A stretch of 64,000 nucleotides of DNA, taken from assembly GCF_022539505.1 (NCBI RefSeq), contig NC_061514.1, positions 328,273,090 to 328,337,089 of the forward strand. Reading direction: 5' to 3'. Within the stretch, counting starts at the first letter, position 1; every line of letters starts with the position of its first letter. A model generated the notes under the pieces. It searched no databases, was not told where the DNA came from, and saw nothing but the letters and a program-made list of their open reading frames with translations. Shown here one piece after another: positions 1 through 12,600 of the stretch. The position numbers and the translations under genes were made by a program. Source of the stretch: Lolium rigidum (taxonomy: Eukaryota; Streptophyta; Magnoliopsida; Poales; Poaceae).

Positions 1-607
1 CATATAAGAATTTAAAATTAGAACTAACCAAATTCTACCTAGGGAAGAAAACAGACAGGTTTTTGAAATAGTGTGACGTGTTGTTTTACAAGACAGAGGC
101 ATAGATAGATGCCTTATCTCTAGGAATTTCTTTGACCCAATGCCCCTTTAGCCCTTGTAGAACAAAAAGTATTCATTCTACACATGCAAAGTCAATTACA
201 CACACGTTGAGCAATCTAAATACATCAGCAAGCATCAACGGCCGGCGTGCCCCGACCTCCTCCGACCCTTGCTTGTGCGCACCTTGCACCGACCGGACGA
301 CCCNNNNNNNNNNNNNNNNNNNNNNNNNNNNNNNNNNNNNNNNNNNNNNNNNNNNNNNNNNNNNNNNNNNNNNNNNNNNNNNNNNNNNNNNNNNNNNNNN
401 NNNCTAGCTCCCGATCAATGCTAAGGGAATAAAAAAATGCTTGGCTGAGTCCAGTCTCCACTCTGCTTTTCTTATAACCTCAAATCAACACACAAAAAAT
501 CTACTAATCCATGTTTGAGACCATAGCACAACATGTTGCATATACATCAAAGAAGTTCCATTTCAACACGATCATATGCTAAGCCCTTATTTTGCACAAG
601 TGGTTTA
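1..607. other. Intergenic sequence, no gene recognised
   Basis: AT-rich sequence with no coding region or repeat that I can identify. It contains the first scaffold gap. Short open frames that cross the N run are artefacts of the gap. Confidence 0.6.
304..403. other. Assembly gap of 100 N
   Basis: Exactly 100 consecutive N, the usual placeholder for a scaffold join of unknown size. Real distance across it cannot be inferred. Confidence 0.99.
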
Positions 608-1191
608 GGGTATGTTTAGATGACTACCAAAGCTGGCCTTGCCAAAAATTGGCTAGCCCTTAAATTTGGAAACGGTTTGGATCGTAGCCAAAGAATTGGC
701 TCGCCAACAGACCCAGGCGCGCGCACATCCGTGTAAAATCTCGCCAACGCGCGGGCGAGCCGAGGGCGAGCAAAACCTGCGCCAAAAAATTGGCACCGTG
801 ACTTGCCCCCTCTGTTAGGTGGGTCCCATATACTTATATTATGATCAATGCATGCATAGGGTGTTCTGATTCTCTGGATACTAATTAAAAGTGCTCCCTA
901 CACGATTAGAAAGTGCATGCACCAACTACTCCATGTGTGACGCAAGTTCCAGCAGCACCTCGTATTACTTTTTTGTAAGTTTTTTTTCTCTTTTACTGCA
1001 TAGTTGTACTAACAAAAAAGCATAGTAGGCATGTTGAATATTTTGGAAAAGCAGAGCTGGTGGCAAACCAAATACAGGGCTATGTTGTTGGCAACGTACG
1101 ATGGCTGCCATCCAAATAACAACACTTTGCCAATATTTTGGTCATGCCAAAATATTGGTGGGGCTAGTTGGGGCATAAACCAAACGTACCC
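608..1191. mobile_element. Tourist/Harbinger-like MITE, TTA target duplication
   Basis: A 584-bp element begins GGGTATGTTTAG and ends with the near inverse complement CAAACGTACCC. A TTA trinucleotide flanks both sides (605-607 and 1192-1194), as expected of PIF/Harbinger insertions. No transposase is encoded. The interior repeats TTGGC/GCCAA-type words near both ends, so the transcript could fold back. Confidence 0.7.
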
Positions 1192-2532
1192 TTAAAATGG
1201 GAATATTGGGTATAAACACCACAGGGTTGGGTGAAAACACCCGTTACACCCAATCCACTTAAGCCTCTCTAATCCACTTGTTGTGGCAGCAAGCGGCGGC
1301 TTGTTTCTGCATCTGTGGCGAGCGTTGACGTGTTTCGCTGCGTTGCCAGAGCTGCAAGCGTTGCACACGAGCAAAACGCGAGGGGGCGGGCGTGGATTTG
1401 TTCTCTGACATGTTTCTAGGAAAAATTTGGGCTTAGCTCAAGTTACATCCCAGCCTACAAAATAGTCCATGGCATGTTTCCGCGGGTCAGGTTAGGCTGG
1501 CAATAGACGTGCGCAAACCGGTCAAAGCACCTATACAAAACGAGGCCTACGGGAAATAACCTCATCAAATTTGAGTGTGGGAGGAATAGTCCATTTTGGT
1601 GCTCAAGATGTTACCAAGGATGTGGAAGACCATTTCATACCTTTGGTTAATCCCTGGCTCTTCGCATTTGTTCAATCCCTCTTTTCTTTTTTGAGAAATC
1701 AGCAAGAGTGATACCTTTTCATTTAGGCGAGATATTGTGTATCAGTGGCACATTTTAAAATGTATGTGTTAGAAACCTTGGCCTAAACAAAACAAAAAAA
1801 AACCCCAAAAAATACACTAAATAATGTCGTTGCCATAGTCCATGAGATCCTCGAGATCCAGGGCCACAACCTCTAGGTAGATCATGTAGGTGTCATCGAT
1901 CGATGCGGTAATATCACTGGAAAACCAAACAATCTCACCCTCGTTGACCAGTTGACCTCGGGTTTAGTATCAACTCTTCGCGCTGAACAATGATATATGT
2001 TTTGCGAAAGAAATTACTCCCTCTGTTTCAGTTTACTAGTCCTACACGTATCCCTAGATCGTTAATTTAACCAACTTGTTGGTTTGAAGTGCATGATGCG
2101 ATAGTTTTTTTTTTGCGATAGTTTATATTTTGAGCACTAGCCGTATTTGTTTTTCTTAGCAGTGTGCATCGATCGATGCAAAGGCTGATTATTGTTCCCT
2201 TTCCAAGAAGAAAATATTTGTCCTACTATTAAATCACTAATCGATGCTTTCTCGTCGTCGTATGTGCCTCGATAAATTTGCCTTTCACTCTTTAAGGATT
2301 CCTCTCAATCACTAACCGGACCGAGGGCGTCGCATGGCTGTAACAAATTCAGTTTTGTTAATTGCGCGACTAATTTCTCATGGATCAACCATACTAGTAA
2401 CAGTAATGGGGTCACTCAACCTAACCTACTATGGCCAGACCTCCTGTCTGGTAGAAATTAAAGACACTGTCCGGGTCGAAGAGAAGCTTCGGACATGGCT
2501 ACGGCCTACGTGCGGGACGACGTGAACATCTA
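1192..2532. other. Intergenic sequence with a partial Stowaway-like end
   Basis: No gene is recognised. A CTCCCTCTGTTTCAG motif near 2023, typical of grass Stowaway ends, lacks a matching inverted partner nearby and is probably a truncated copy. The rest is AT-rich and anonymous. Confidence 0.45.
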
Positions 2533-2864
2533 GGGCATGTTTGGTTGGTGTCCAAGCGTGCCCTGCCAAAATTTTGGTTACCCATAAGATATTTTTGTTC
2601 TTGTTTGGTTGATGGCCAAAATTTTCAGGATTCCTTGGCCCATAGTTGGCCAAAATTTTGGCAAAAACTGTGAGGAAAACATGAGGTAAGTGGGCAACTT
2701 TTCATTAGCAACCAAAATTTTGGCAAAGACTGAGAAAAACATGAGGTAAGTGGGCAACTTTTCATTAGCAACCAAAATTTTGGCCATCAACTAAACAAGA
2801 GCCAATATTTTATAGGTTGCCAAAATTTTGGCAAGGCACGCTTGGGCACCAACCAAACATGCCC
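2533..2864. mobile_element. MITE with ~45-bp terminal inverted repeats
   Basis: The left end GGGCATGTTTGGTTGG and the right end CCAACCAAACATGCCC are inverse complements, and the similarity continues inward for about 45 bp with few mismatches. The flanking trinucleotides (CTA and TCA) do not match well, so the superfamily is uncertain, probably Tourist or hAT-like. It lies about 40 bp downstream of the ERF stop codon and probably forms part of that gene's 3' UTR or terminator region. Confidence 0.7.
2651..2784. repeat. 60-bp tandem duplication inside the MITE
   Basis: The block starting ATGAGGTAAGTGGGCAACTT at 2681 recurs at 2741, and the flanking CAACCAAAATTTTGG is repeated with it, giving a period of 60 bp. 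It lies wholly within the MITE at 2533-2864. Confidence 0.85.
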
Positions 2865-2904
2865 TCAGACACACAACTTTGGATCATATACTGCACAAAG
2901 TCAG

Positions 2905-3705
2905 CTAGACGATCGACTGGCAATGTAACAATTCACCATACTGCACAACCGCATCTGCCGGTGCTTCAAGCTGGAGCGTGTCGTGGACGGATATCCTGAG
3001 GAGCTCCTCCAGGTAGTCGGCGCCCAGGTCCTCCAGCTCCACGACGAACCGCTTCTCCTCGTCGGCCATTTTATTACCGATGACGATCTTGTTCCTCCTG
3101 CTCGCCGCCGACGCATCGTTCGCTATCTCGGCCTTGTTGCGCCGCTTCCTCTTGCAGTGCCGCCGCTTGAGCGCGAGGACAGGCGAGCCGCCCGTGCCCG
3201 TGGGCGTTGTGGCGGTGGTGCCCAGCGCGAGGGCACGGAGCGACTCCTCGACGCGCTCCACGGGGAAGTTGAGCGCTGTGGCAGCACCCCGGGACGACAG
3301 CGCCGCCTGGTCATACGCCATGGCGGCGGCCTCTGCAGTACTGAACGTGCCGAGCCACACCCGCTTGCCGCCCCGCGTTGAGTCCCGGATCTCCGCCGCG
3401 AACCTGCCCCACGGCCGCGTCCGCACGCCGATGAAAGACGCCACCGCCGGCTTCGTCTTCCTCCTTTCCGGTATCGGCTCTGGCGCGTAGATCATCTCAC
3501 CGCTGCTCGAGTCGGATGGAAATGAGTCCGAAGTGGAGGAGGAGCAGGAAGTATAGTTAGCGGCGCTCGTGTAGCCGGCGTAGTAGATGGCACCGCTGCT
3601 CATCTCGGATGGAAATGAGTCCGAGGATGAGGAGGAGGGATTAGCGGCGCTGGTGCAGCCGGTGTAGTACATGGCGCCGTCGTGGTTGTGATGCCGATGA
3701 TCCAT
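2905..3705 (-). CDS. AP2/ERF-family transcription factor (ERF group IX-like)
   Basis: A single-exon gene encoding 266 residues. One AP2/ERF DNA-binding domain spans about residues 91-148, with the conserved blocks [27 protein letters not shown] and the closing LNFP. The Ala and Asp in AEIRD are the ERF-type rather than DREB-type residues, so GCC-box binding is expected from family knowledge. A basic stretch at 180-191 ([12 protein letters not shown]) is a likely nuclear signal. The acidic segment [16 protein letters not shown] at 221-236 resembles the C-terminal motif of ERF1/ORA59-type group IX factors, so an activator role in ethylene, jasmonate or pathogen responses is inferred. The N-terminus holds two similar segments (11-38 and 39-69; [10 protein letters not shown] and [10 protein letters not shown], each followed by a Ser run and DSFPS). 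The chosen ATG lies about 117 bp from a TATA-like sequence. The subgroup assignment is less certain than the family. Confidence 0.92.
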   Translation of the reverse strand: MDHRHHNHDGAMYYTGCTSAANPSSSSSDSFPSEMSSGAIYYAGYTSAANYTSCSSSTSDSFPSDSSSGEMIYAPEPIPERRKTKPAVASFIGVRTRPWGRFAAEIRDSTRGGKRVWLGTFSTAEAAAMAYDQAALSSRGAATALNFPVERVEESLRALALGTTATTPTGTGGSPVLALKRRHCKRKRRNKAEIANDASAASRRNKIVIGNKMADEEKRFVVELEDLGADYLEELLRISVHDTLQLEAPADAVVQYGELLHCQSIV

Positions 3706-3821
3706 GTTTCTGTGTTTGCCGGGGTGGAAATGGTGGTGTCAGTTGGTGCTTTCCTGTCCTGATAGAGCTTACAGAGCCGAGCGTTGAGAACTTGACTTGA
3801 GAACCAGGCTAAGCGGGTGGG

Positions 3822-3829
3822 TTAATATA
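3822..3829 (-). promoter_or_regulatory. Candidate TATA box of the ERF gene
   Basis: On the minus strand the sequence reads TATATTAA, about 117 bp upstream of the ERF start codon. That leaves room for a short 5' UTR. Assigned by position only. Confidence 0.5.
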
Positions 3830-6316
3830 CAGCTGATCAAGCGTTGGGGTTTGACGAAGAAATTGTGTATTGACTCTCTGGCAGATAATCACCATACTAC
3901 TGTAGGACGGACGGTGCAACTACAGCTCTAAACAATGGCAAGTTGCCCCATTTACCTGGGACTCGATTTAGCGGGAAAGTTTGTCCGTTTTGGGAGTGTG
4001 GGGGGCTAACGTACGTAGGGCGGCTGAATAACAATATAGGACAGTTCTTGTGTCGTGGGAGTGGCGTCACTAACCTTAATGCCCTCCTATAATACTGTAC
4101 TAGCAAGCTTTTGAGGTAAAGGCCAAAACAAAAAAAATCTTCCTAGCAAGAACCTTGTCCTTCCACCATTACTATAGTTTTCCTCACAAAATGTAAAGAA
4201 AATGTCTCTAGCTTTCATAGTGCCAAACCAGAAATGATATTCAAGGGAATGTAGATCGTGATTGCTAGGTGTGCATACCGGTTGGACTCGATCTGGCACA
4301 CCTTTTCTCTCCGGATTAAACCGACACATGAGGCAGCAGTTCCGCTATGGCAATGCAAGAAGAAAAGCTTCAGCTAAAAAGTAAAAAATACAACCCCAAA
4401 CATTGTAATCATTGGTTGATTTCGAGAACACTGAGATCGATGCACAAAACCATAAAAATATATTGTTGCACTGGTAAAACCCTTTTTTTTGCCTTTATAT
4501 GTTCGAATAGATTTCTTATTAGTGTTGCGTGCTCCTAGAATAGTTGTACTTATATAACTAGTTCTTTGTGCTGAGTGATGGTATTGTGGCCACCGGGTTG
4601 TCTGTCGTATGTGACTCTATCGAATGCCTACTCTAATCAATCACTAACCGGAGGACGTCATACCCTTAAGAAAGATAGTTTTGTTAATTGCACGACTAAC
4701 TTTCCGTGAAACAGGGACAACATACCAGCTATATATGGCTGACGACTCGCGAAGCAACGCAACCACTTGCTACAAATTCTTACTGATTAAACTAAGACCT
4801 CCTGAGATTAAGTAATCATCTTATCTTGATCCTTATGAGCGAAATGCTGCCTGACAAGTTGCGAGGGTCATCAGAGTCATTTTAGAGATCCGCCGGTCCT
4901 GATAATGAAGACAATGAAACAGTCCAGGACCAGGTCGAAGAGAAGTTTCCAAGACGGCTCGGGGACGACGAGAACCGCTAGCGGCCGGCAGCCGCAGCCG
5001 CCACCTTCCCTGGCTACTTTTCTCTCTGACGCTCGCACGCCGCGCGCGCCGGTCCGAATCGAGTGCAGTCACCACCGGCATCCAAAAACGGTACACTCTG
5101 AAGAAAACAAACCGGTGGTATCTGTCCTGCGCGCGCGAAGCAACACACGCTGTTTCCGAACAACCCTTTTCCAATCCCGGGTACAGGTTCAGAGCACCAA
5201 CCGGGCTGCGTTTCGTTAGTGCCCATGATTATTGCTCCAACTAGAATAGCTTTGAGTTTGTTGGTATGAGGCCTAGTGTACTGGCAGTGGCAACAGATAC
5301 TAGTACTATACAATCAGGGACTGGTGAATCTAGTGAACGTCCTTTATCTATGCTTAGGAGCTAGTGCTAGCTTCTTTAATTATTATATTACACTATTAGT
5401 GAGGATAAAAACGGAGTGGAAAGTTCCCGACATTTTTGTCCAAAAGGAGAGAAAATATGGCTCTTGTTGATGGTTTTACCATGAAAACAGAAGGGACGTA
5501 AATGCACCATTCAACCTGTAGCCTGTGGGGACTTTGAACTCGGATTACATCCACACTGTTTTGTTGAGTATTATTTAAAAAAAACAAGTACCATCCTGCG
5601 GTTTTGTAGATTGAGACAGGGGAGCTCTAGGCGTGTTGGAGTATTATTCAAGTGGAAGTGCAAATTCAGTCAATTCGTTAATTATGTTCTCCTGAGGAAT
5701 ATATTGATCTTTGATGCTGAACCGGAAGGCAATCATCTAGCTTGAAGTTCCTCTTGGCGACCTACAAAAGTTCAGCTTCTTCCAATATTGACTTCTTTGT
5801 TCTTGCGCATTGAATTTGCCTCCAATGCATAGTCAAAGCTCAACGTTCTTTACCCGTTGAAAAAAAAGACCTCAAAGTTCCTAGTCAGCAGGAAAAATCT
5901 CAAGTTCTCAACGTTCTTTTGAGAGGAACAAACAAAAAAAAGTCCAGCGCCATTTGACCAGCGAATTTGACAGTATTGTATGAATCATCTGGCCATCTGG
6001 GTAGCTTCCCGTGCCAGATCTTTTAAGAAGCAGGTACGCATGCTCCTCCAATGCATAAAAAACAACTAAATTTTGTACTATATGAATGGAAGAATAACTC
6101 ATCCACCGCCCCAGGGTCATCTTACATGAGCTACGGCATTGCGCATGCTTGCTTTTGAACTGACTGCTAGCAACAACAAAAAAAGGAGCGACTCCGTGTA
6201 AACGTTCATCAGTTTCTTAGTAAACGATGTATTCGGAAATTTTAAGGTAAGATGACCCTCGGGTGATTGAAAATGCAACTGAAGCATATTTCAAGTGTCA
6301 CATGTTGTTTTATATA
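3830..6316. other. Intergenic sequence between ERF and FAAH genes
   Basis: No intact gene was found. The GC-richer patch around 4900-5200 has short overlapping open frames on both strands, none with a recognisable domain or splice partners. The remainder is AT-rich. Confidence 0.5.
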
Positions 6317-6439
6317 CTCCCTCTGTCTCACGAAAATTACCTTAAAGTTATCAAAATTTGGATATATCTAGACACTATCTAGTATGTAGATACATTCAAA
6401 TTCAGACAAATTGAAGACAAGTTTCATGAGACAGGGGAG
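6317..6439. mobile_element. Stowaway MITE
   Basis: A 123-bp element starts CTCCCTCTGTCTCACGAAAA and ends with the inverse complement GTTTCATGAGACAGGGGAG. TA dinucleotides flank both sides, the Stowaway (Tc1/mariner) target duplication. It lies about 200 bp beyond the FAAH stop codon, so it may sit in or near that gene's 3' UTR. Confidence 0.85.
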
Positions 6440-6645
6440 TACTGTTTCGCTTACTTATAATATCGCCTAAAGATGATTTACTCTTAAACCAGGAGGAGGG
6501 TTTGCTGTCTATCCTGAGTCCTCACAAATGGCAAACCTCTAACATATTTATACTACAGCAAAAGGAAATGTGTGTAAAAAATGTTCCCGAATTGCAGTTT
6601 TAATGTTTCAATGCAGAATTACATATGTACTAGCACTAGGCTGTT

Positions 6646-9600
6646 TCAGGCCTTTAGGATGTCGTAAAATGTGGAAGGCCGATTCCTTCTCTTCAGGCAG
6701 AGCTCCTGAAAGCAGGGGAAAATAACGTCACGTGGTTAGCTTTCAAAGATCCTAGAAGCAGACAAACAGAGTCTACAAAAGTTTTCAAGCTTCAAAGCAA
6801 TCATAGTGATAATTTTTTCTGATTCATTGGGCAGCCAAAACTTAACCACAACAATAGCAACATCAAAGCCTTTTCCCAAGCAAGTTGGAATAGGCTAGAT
6901 ATGAAACCCAACAAAAACATAAGAAAGCCAGAACAAGGAGAGAGAAAAGCAAGCAAGGAACGAGTAAACTAAGATTCTGGCACATGGATGGCTGGGCAGC
7001 CTAAACTTACCATGTTCAACAAATTACGATTGTTCATAACCTTTTAATTGCCTTGGCATTTTTTCCCTTAAAATGAGTCAAAGTAATCTCAGGGTTAAGT
7101 ATATTTTGTCACGATATAAATAGTTGCCCCTGGACAATATAGTGTTTAACTAAAATGACTCATAATTGTGATATTATTTTTCAGATTCACTGGGCAGCCT
7201 AAACTTACCATGTTCCGTAAATTACAATTTGTTTCTCTATTGCATCACAATCATTTCCCCTTAAAAATGACTTGAGTAACCTGCAGTTTAATCATATTTT
7301 ACGTCGTGATATAAATAACTGCCCCTTGACAATATACCGGTGTTACTGAAGTTTTCCCAATACCTGAACCTAACAGAGCAACATTGGTGAATATACAGAG
7401 ATTCACCCAAGCCCACAACATTCACCGAACAGCCTTTAAAAGGCACACTGACTCTTACTGAATATGAGCACATTCTCAGCTGGAAATCCACAATTACAGA
7501 ACCCGTAAGATGAATGTGAATAGTACCTCTACTGCTGAAGCCACCCTCAATAAGCTAGCCTCACCCCATGGACGGCCTATCAGTTGCAAGCCGATTGGAA
7601 GGCCCTGCTTGTCATGACCAACCTGAGCACAAGACAGAAGTAGCAATATATCAGTGGATAATAATTTCCCTGCATCTGCATGTTTTGAGATTATAATATG
7701 CCAGAAGCCGAAATATTTTTCCACGATCGTATTTAAACTTTTCAAAAATGTAGTATGCTGGAAAAAATACAACTGTCCATTTAATATTTACATCAGTAAT
7801 TCAAAATTTTACCAGTTCATACATAATGTGAACTAGAAGGTACAATAAATAATCAGTCATGCGTCATGTCGAACACTTACCGGAACAGTAATGGCAGGCA
7901 AACCAAGAAGGTTCGGGGCTAAAATGAATCGCATCAGGTTAGCTGCAATGAAGAGACAGAATCAGAAACAAAAACGATGTCGCAGAATTTGTAATTAATA
8001 TTTAAATAGTCACATAGAGTTTGCCTAGCAAGCTGCTATTGCGGTATAAATCATGAACGTGACCGATGTATTTCCACATTTAATCGGTAATTTCTGCTAC
8101 TAGACTCCAAAAGGATGAAATGTCTCCTTTATGTTAGACTCCAACAAGCTTCTAAATAGCTAGTGATAGCTCCACCTTAGCTTTTTTGGGTCTTCGCCAT
8201 GAAGGCGTGAAAGTGTTCGAAACAAACTTCACCTATAGATTTGTCATTGTTTCCTTATCATTATTATTAAATGCTTTCTCAATACAATTCACATCAAGAT
8301 TTCTACAATTTTTATCCAGGATGTTAACACGGTTCAAAGTTCAGTAATTGAGCTTGAGATAAGCTGTAAATCCATATGTTGAAGAGCTAAAGGAGATACA
8401 CAATACAGTGAAGAAAATCTACCTGATACAACATAATCAGACTCTCCTATCTTCAGAGCACTTGGTGGTATTTTTGGCGCAGTCATGCTGAGAAAAAACA
8501 GCAAATCCTCCTTAGCTGTTATTATACATATGATAAGAAGCAAAAGCATAATTTCTTGAAAGTGGCGGGACCAGGTAAATTAGGTGCAGCATTCTAGGGA
8601 GCATAGATCAGAGTTATATAAGTTACTCTGTCTCTGTAATCCCAAATGTAAAATACAACACAACACGTCAATTCGGTAATTCACATGTATTACCTCGCAA
8701 TTGAGTCAGAGACTGGTATGCTTGTGTAGCTCTATATATCCTCAAAGTATATTAGATAATAGGGATCACCTAGAACTACTAACAATCTACTAGAAGCTAG
8801 AAAACATAGCCTCGTTGACTAGAAAAATTCAAGTGCGGAGGAGGAGGAACCATGCATATACACTCGAAGCAGAAACTAGTAAAATCATATTAGATCTATG
8901 GATCAATTGTAATAAACTTCAAAATCTCTTACCCGGTCGTCGGGGTTGCTATGACATCAACCTTTTTGAAAGCTTCCATGTGATAGTACATTATCCTTCT
9001 CCTATATAAACCAAACATACTATAAGCACACAAATTTTGGCAGAACATCTGCATGGGAGAATGCAATATATACTTTACAGTTTACAGTTTAGATCCCAGA
9101 CTAAATTGCATTTTTTTTCCTACAACAAGTATGCGACATGTGTAACACAATTTCCACGATTTGTGCAACAGTCAGCACATCTAGGAAAAAAAATCGTGAA
9201 AAAATAAAAGGCATTGTGTTTCGATGCATCACAGAAAAGAAGGTTTATGTTCAAGTCCAAGACTGGACCAACACCTCACCATACAACTCGACCCAAAAAA
9301 GAACATCTAGGAAATTTCAGTAGTTCAGTATGAAACAAACTAGGAGGCTGAAATGGTCTTTTCTAAATGGCATCTCTGGACTCTGGAGTAAAAAAGAAGA
9401 TATTTCAGGTAGGAGCACTATCTAATAGAAGATAAGGATAAAATCGAAGCTGCACAACTTCTAGTAGTTATTGAACTATTGTTACCTAGTAAGAATGTTA
9501 AAATAATTGAACTCAATAAGTATGCCCCGTCACCTGTCATTAGATAGGTATGCAGGTCCATTCTTTTTTACTTGTCTCTAATCACCTTTTTTCTTCAAAC

Positions 9601-12600
9601 AATGCTTAATGAAGAACCCCAGCTAAAATTACATGGAATTTGAATTGAATTGGTATCTTCAGTAATACCCAGGGTTATTACTAGCTATAATTGATATTGT
9701 CGAATTATGTCTGACTAAAATGCACTAGGTAAAGGCTCGTGGAAACCTGTGGGGTCATAAGAATAGACATATTTCTATTTTTATTAGCTCGATTGACCAT
9801 TTCTATGTGTTATCCTGAAATCAATCTTACAGTCTAAATAGGTTTTAGTTTCTCTTTCTAATATACAATCACGGTGAGTGATTCTGAAACAACTTCCCAG
9901 AACTAAATAAGACTGGTGGACAAAAAAAAACATACTTCATACTCATGAATGAGTGTTGTAACGGAAACATAAATGCTCAGATGAATTTGTACTTATGTTC
10001 ACCTGATACATTGAGAAGCAACATAATCTGTTGAAGTGAATGACCCAAAAAGTGCCAAACTTGCTCGAGTATCTAATGTCAGTTCTGTTCGTCTCCTGGA
10101 AGATAGTAGTACAGAATAGTAAAGACTGGCTAACAAATTTGCAGCCTCTTAAGGGCTAGAAATTTCAAGTTCTATCTAATTTAGAAAGGAAAAATTCCAA
10201 TAACTCAAACTGAGAGCAACATTATGAATCTGATATTTGTGAAAGAGGTACCCTTCTTGGTAATGAGCATTCAGATCGCATAGTGCTTCCGAGCCAATAG
10301 AGACAACATGGGCAGTACGCATCTCCTCAAGCTCTGGTAATATTATCTCTTCTATCTTGAAAAATGTTAAACAACACTAATCAGCTGAGATAGCAAGAAA
10401 GAATAAATATGCAAATTGTACTAGGTACCACATCCTCAGAAAAGGCATTTCATCATAACAATTTAGCAGATGGAATAAGTAAGCTTAACTTCTACGGCAT
10501 GTTGGATACCTAGAAGCTCCAAATGATGCAGATCAATAATCAGTTACAACTTACAAGAGTTGCTAATAATCGCCAGTATTTTTTTCTAATTAACACTTCA
10601 CAATTGTTTCAACATAACCATCAACAGAACTTTGGTGAGCACAGAAGCATTCGCTGTACACATTGAAAATATAACTAATGTGCAAATGCTTTCATCTAAA
10701 GAAGAGATTGCACATTTGAAGGTACAAAGACCTAGAGACCTAACATACCTACAAAAGAGTGTGATAACTAAATGGTAGAATACAAATCGTATAAGATATG
10801 TTGCGATAGCAATGGGTATACCTGGCATCCGAAGGTGCTGCACAGGAGGTTAAGTGCATCCTCGCATGTATTTGAGATCTCACTATCAGAAACATCATGA
10901 AACCACTACAAAAGCCAATTTTATATATAAGAAAATGCAAATATGTGCAAATACACTATTTCATGTAAAAAACTGTACCTCTGTATATTTTCCCACTTTT
11001 ACTGATTGTAGGATGTTGCTGTTGTCAGAGGACACCAAGTTAGGAACACACAGCGGCAACTGTACAGAGAAAAGGCAAAGAGATGTAGAAACTGTGAGCC
11101 TGATGGTATGCAGTAAAGTCAGCTTTAAATCATAAGTTATGATACATCCTGGGGAATACTGGAGAATGTTACCATATGAGTGTTGCGGTATTATGATTAT
11201 CGTACTGTTAAGTTCAATTTTTTTGATATTATTGGAGGAAAGTGATCCCATTCACGTTTTCTACAATTCGGTAAAGAGTGGTGACTTACATATACTGTCT
11301 CCTATTTAAAAGAAAAAACTGAGTGCTATAGTGCAATGCCATAGAAGTGACATGAAAGATACTCGAGAGTTCTTTTAGCAAAAACTTAGTGTTTCTGATA
11401 TTTAACAGATGGGGGATGTTAAAAAAGGTAATATCTTACAGGTCTCAGAGTAAGCTTATCCATAGGTCTACTGCCTGCAAGTGCAGAATACCTGAAATGG
11501 CACACGACAGGGTGTAAGTAGTAAATACATAACTTACAAGCAGAGGGGCAAGTCTTTAGTTGTACCCACTACTCACAAGACAGTTAAAGTTATATCTTAT
11601 ATTGTTAACGTAAAGTAAGCGAGTTGACAAGCTTCCAAGTTTATCAACAAGATAGCTAAACCTAACAGACTTATGCAATTGCATGATCTCCTCTAACAAG
11701 CCAAACTGCTTACACTAGCATAGAATCCTCCACTGATGCTGTAAGAGGTGAAGCAACTTCAACAGTCCCAGCATCACAAAGTACCCTGCAAATGAGATAA
11801 TAATTATGCATACTCACAGTTGTGTACGTCAATGGATTTTCTAACCCAATCCAGTGTAACAAAACACAAAAAAGTAACTCGGCAGCATCGTTTACTTGAT
11901 TGCTGGACAATACTATTATTTAACTCTCTAAAAGAATAACAAACATGGCTGGTTGAAACTTTGCAGTTTGTGGCACACCTGCCTTACCACGCGGTAGCTA
12001 GGCATTTCTATGCTGCTCACGAAATTTACTCTATCTTGTAAACAGGAGCTGGTGACGCATGATACAATGAGGGATGTATGGTAACTGCCAGCCAAGCAAG
12101 AATTGGTGAAAAGTGGGACAGACTGGGTCTCTCTGATTCTTGATAAGGTGGATGCTGATATGAAAGTGAAACTGCTCTTCATCTGGTGCAGTGTGGCGTC
12201 TTCGAAACGGCATCCTATTTGGAAATGGTACGGCTTATATTAAGGCTTATTCGACATTTCTTCAGAGTTATGTCCACTACCTTCAGTCGGTACGAGTGGG
12301 GCTCAAAGATCAGGATACAAAAGGGAAGTGTCCAATTGTTGCTATGAAGATCCTACAGGCAAGCAGCAATGTCGCAAAGCAGAAGGAAAAATGGGAGAAA
12401 CCAGAACAAGTATGGGTAAAATAAATGTTGATGCTAGCTTTGTCAGCCAAACTGGGAATGCGAACTGGGGAGCGATCCTTAGAGATGAACACAACTCTGT
12501 AAATTGCCTGTTTTGAACGCATATGTGGAAGTTTTAATTTTATCATGACGGAGATGATCCTTGAAGTTATAGTGTGGAAGTGGTGTCTGAACTTAATAGG

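Noticed and set aside
3080..3490. 136-codon plus-strand open frame over the ERF gene
   Set aside because: Antisense to the AP2/ERF domain; caused by GC-rich codon third positions.
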